Assembly: GCA_014360755.1 (NCBI GenBank)
Contig: JACIWX010000011.1
Span: 1-64,000, forward strand
Direction: 5' to 3'
Source of the DNA: Chloroflexota bacterium
GTDB lineage: Bacteria > Chloroflexota > Anaerolineae > UBA2200
Length of the DNA stretch: 64,000 nucleotides
This document shows positions 63,541 through 64,000 of the stretch, piece by piece (the stretch's first letter is position 1; each line of letters starts with the position of its first letter). The notes beneath the pieces were generated by a model that ran no database searches, was not told the origin of the DNA, and worked only from the letters and a program-made list of their open reading frames with translations. Made by a program: the position numbers and the translations under genes.

Positions 63541-64000
63541 ATGTCATCACTTCCGGAAAGTACACAGAGCATTTTCGACACGATGGCCCAATTCTTTAGG
63601 GAGGATGGTTGGAAATTCTTACCTATGGAAGGGAAGCCCATTCTCCAAATGGGGTTCTCAGGTGAAAACGGCAGTTGGATGTGTTACGCCCAAGCGCAGG
63701 AGGACAAACAACGGTTTCTCTTCTACTCCGTGATGGAATCCAAAGTTCCGGAAAACAAGAGGCTGGCTGTTGCTGAATACCTGACCCGCGCCAACTATGG
63801 CCTTATTCTCGGGAACTTTGAAATGGATTTTTCAGACGGAGAGGTGCGCTACAAGACGAGCATTGATGTCGAAGGCGGCCAATTGACGCCATGGATGATC
63901 AGGACGATGGTATATACCAACGTATTGATGATGGACAGGTACCTGCCCGGCATCATGAGCGTTATCTATGGGGGAGTTTCTCCAGCCGATGCGGTGGCGC
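63541..64000 (+). CDS. YbjN-like protein (partial, runs off the window)
   Basis: An open frame of 153 codons without a stop at the window end. It starts MSSLPESTQSIFDTMAQFF and continues REDGWKFLPMEGKPILQMGF and LAVAEYLTRANYGLILGNFEM. This pattern resembles the YbjN/bacterial sensory-transduction-regulator family, small soluble chaperone-like folds. GTG at 63538 or ATG at 63541 can start it; AAGGAG lies upstream. It is downstream of the YkvA-like gene and may be the third gene of that unit. Confidence 0.8.
   Translation, partial: MSSLPESTQSIFDTMAQFFREDGWKFLPMEGKPILQMGFSGENGSWMCYAQAQEDKQRFLFYSVMESKVPENKRLAVAEYLTRANYGLILGNFEMDFSDGEVRYKTSIDVEGGQLTPWMIRTMVYTNVLMMDRYLPGIMSVIYGGVSPADAVA

Overview
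The window looks like a chromosomal piece of a GC-rich Chloroflexota bacterium, probably Anaerolineae-like. This is inferred from gene content: Thr/Pro-rich linkers (repeated TPT/TATP) in secreted proteins, a 7TM multi-GAF hybrid kinase, a CpXC-TPR-CHAT protein, an infA-carD pair, a corrinoid methyltransferase island, GH1 and M4 enzymes, and a very heavy load of short palindromic repeats. No rRNA, tRNA or CRISPR array was recognised.

Layout. 0.5-4.1 kb: a frameshifted CHAT-protease gene and a partner gene. 4.4-7.2 kb: an OmpR-type two-component pair ending in a clear terminator, then a secreted protein. 7.5-11.6 kb: a saccharopine-dehydrogenase-like enzyme and an operon of a MgtE-N/CBS protein with an atypical Nramp transporter. 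That operon has a long structured leader that a MITE has split. 12.7-20.9 kb: a flippase fused to a ThuA-like domain, a REP-associated tyrosine transposase among its own repeats, a lipoprotein, a TPR protein and a nine-haem HAO-like cytochrome fusion. 21.6-24.2 kb: carD, infA and a secreted beta-helix protein. 24.5-32 kb: a phage-derived remnant (TerL, tail proteins, wHTH-DnaA_N protein, divergent HTH regulators with operator-like dyads).

32-42.8 kb: two giant sensor kinases flanking a four-helix-bundle gene that lies between inverted heptamer arrays, then a TPR protein. 44-45.7 kb: an MFS transporter and a HicBA remnant. 46.1-52.7 kb: a corrinoid methyl-transfer island (UroD-type methyltransferase, corrinoid protein, RACo-like activator, MetH-activation-like protein, pterin-binding methyltransferase, MarR). 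53.1-55.5 kb: a beta-glucosidase and a YdjC/ChbG deacetylase. 55.6-59.3 kb: a membrane protein, a SAM methyltransferase, and an operon of an SPPY-type DNA methyltransferase with an EndoIII-like Fe-S protein. 59.9-64 kb: an M4 metallopeptidase, a YkvA-like protein and a partial YbjN-like gene.

The strongest leads are: (1) the DNA methyltransferase and HhH-GPD/Fe-S glycosylase-like pair; (2) the long leader RNA of the mgtE/nramp operon, with its own promoter and a terminator before the start codon, interrupted by a MITE with an 11-bp target duplication; (3) a REP/RAYT system whose palindromes carry a GTAG foot; (4) many genes whose stop codon, and sometimes last residues, are supplied by a repeat. 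Heptamer arrays present TGA in all three frames.
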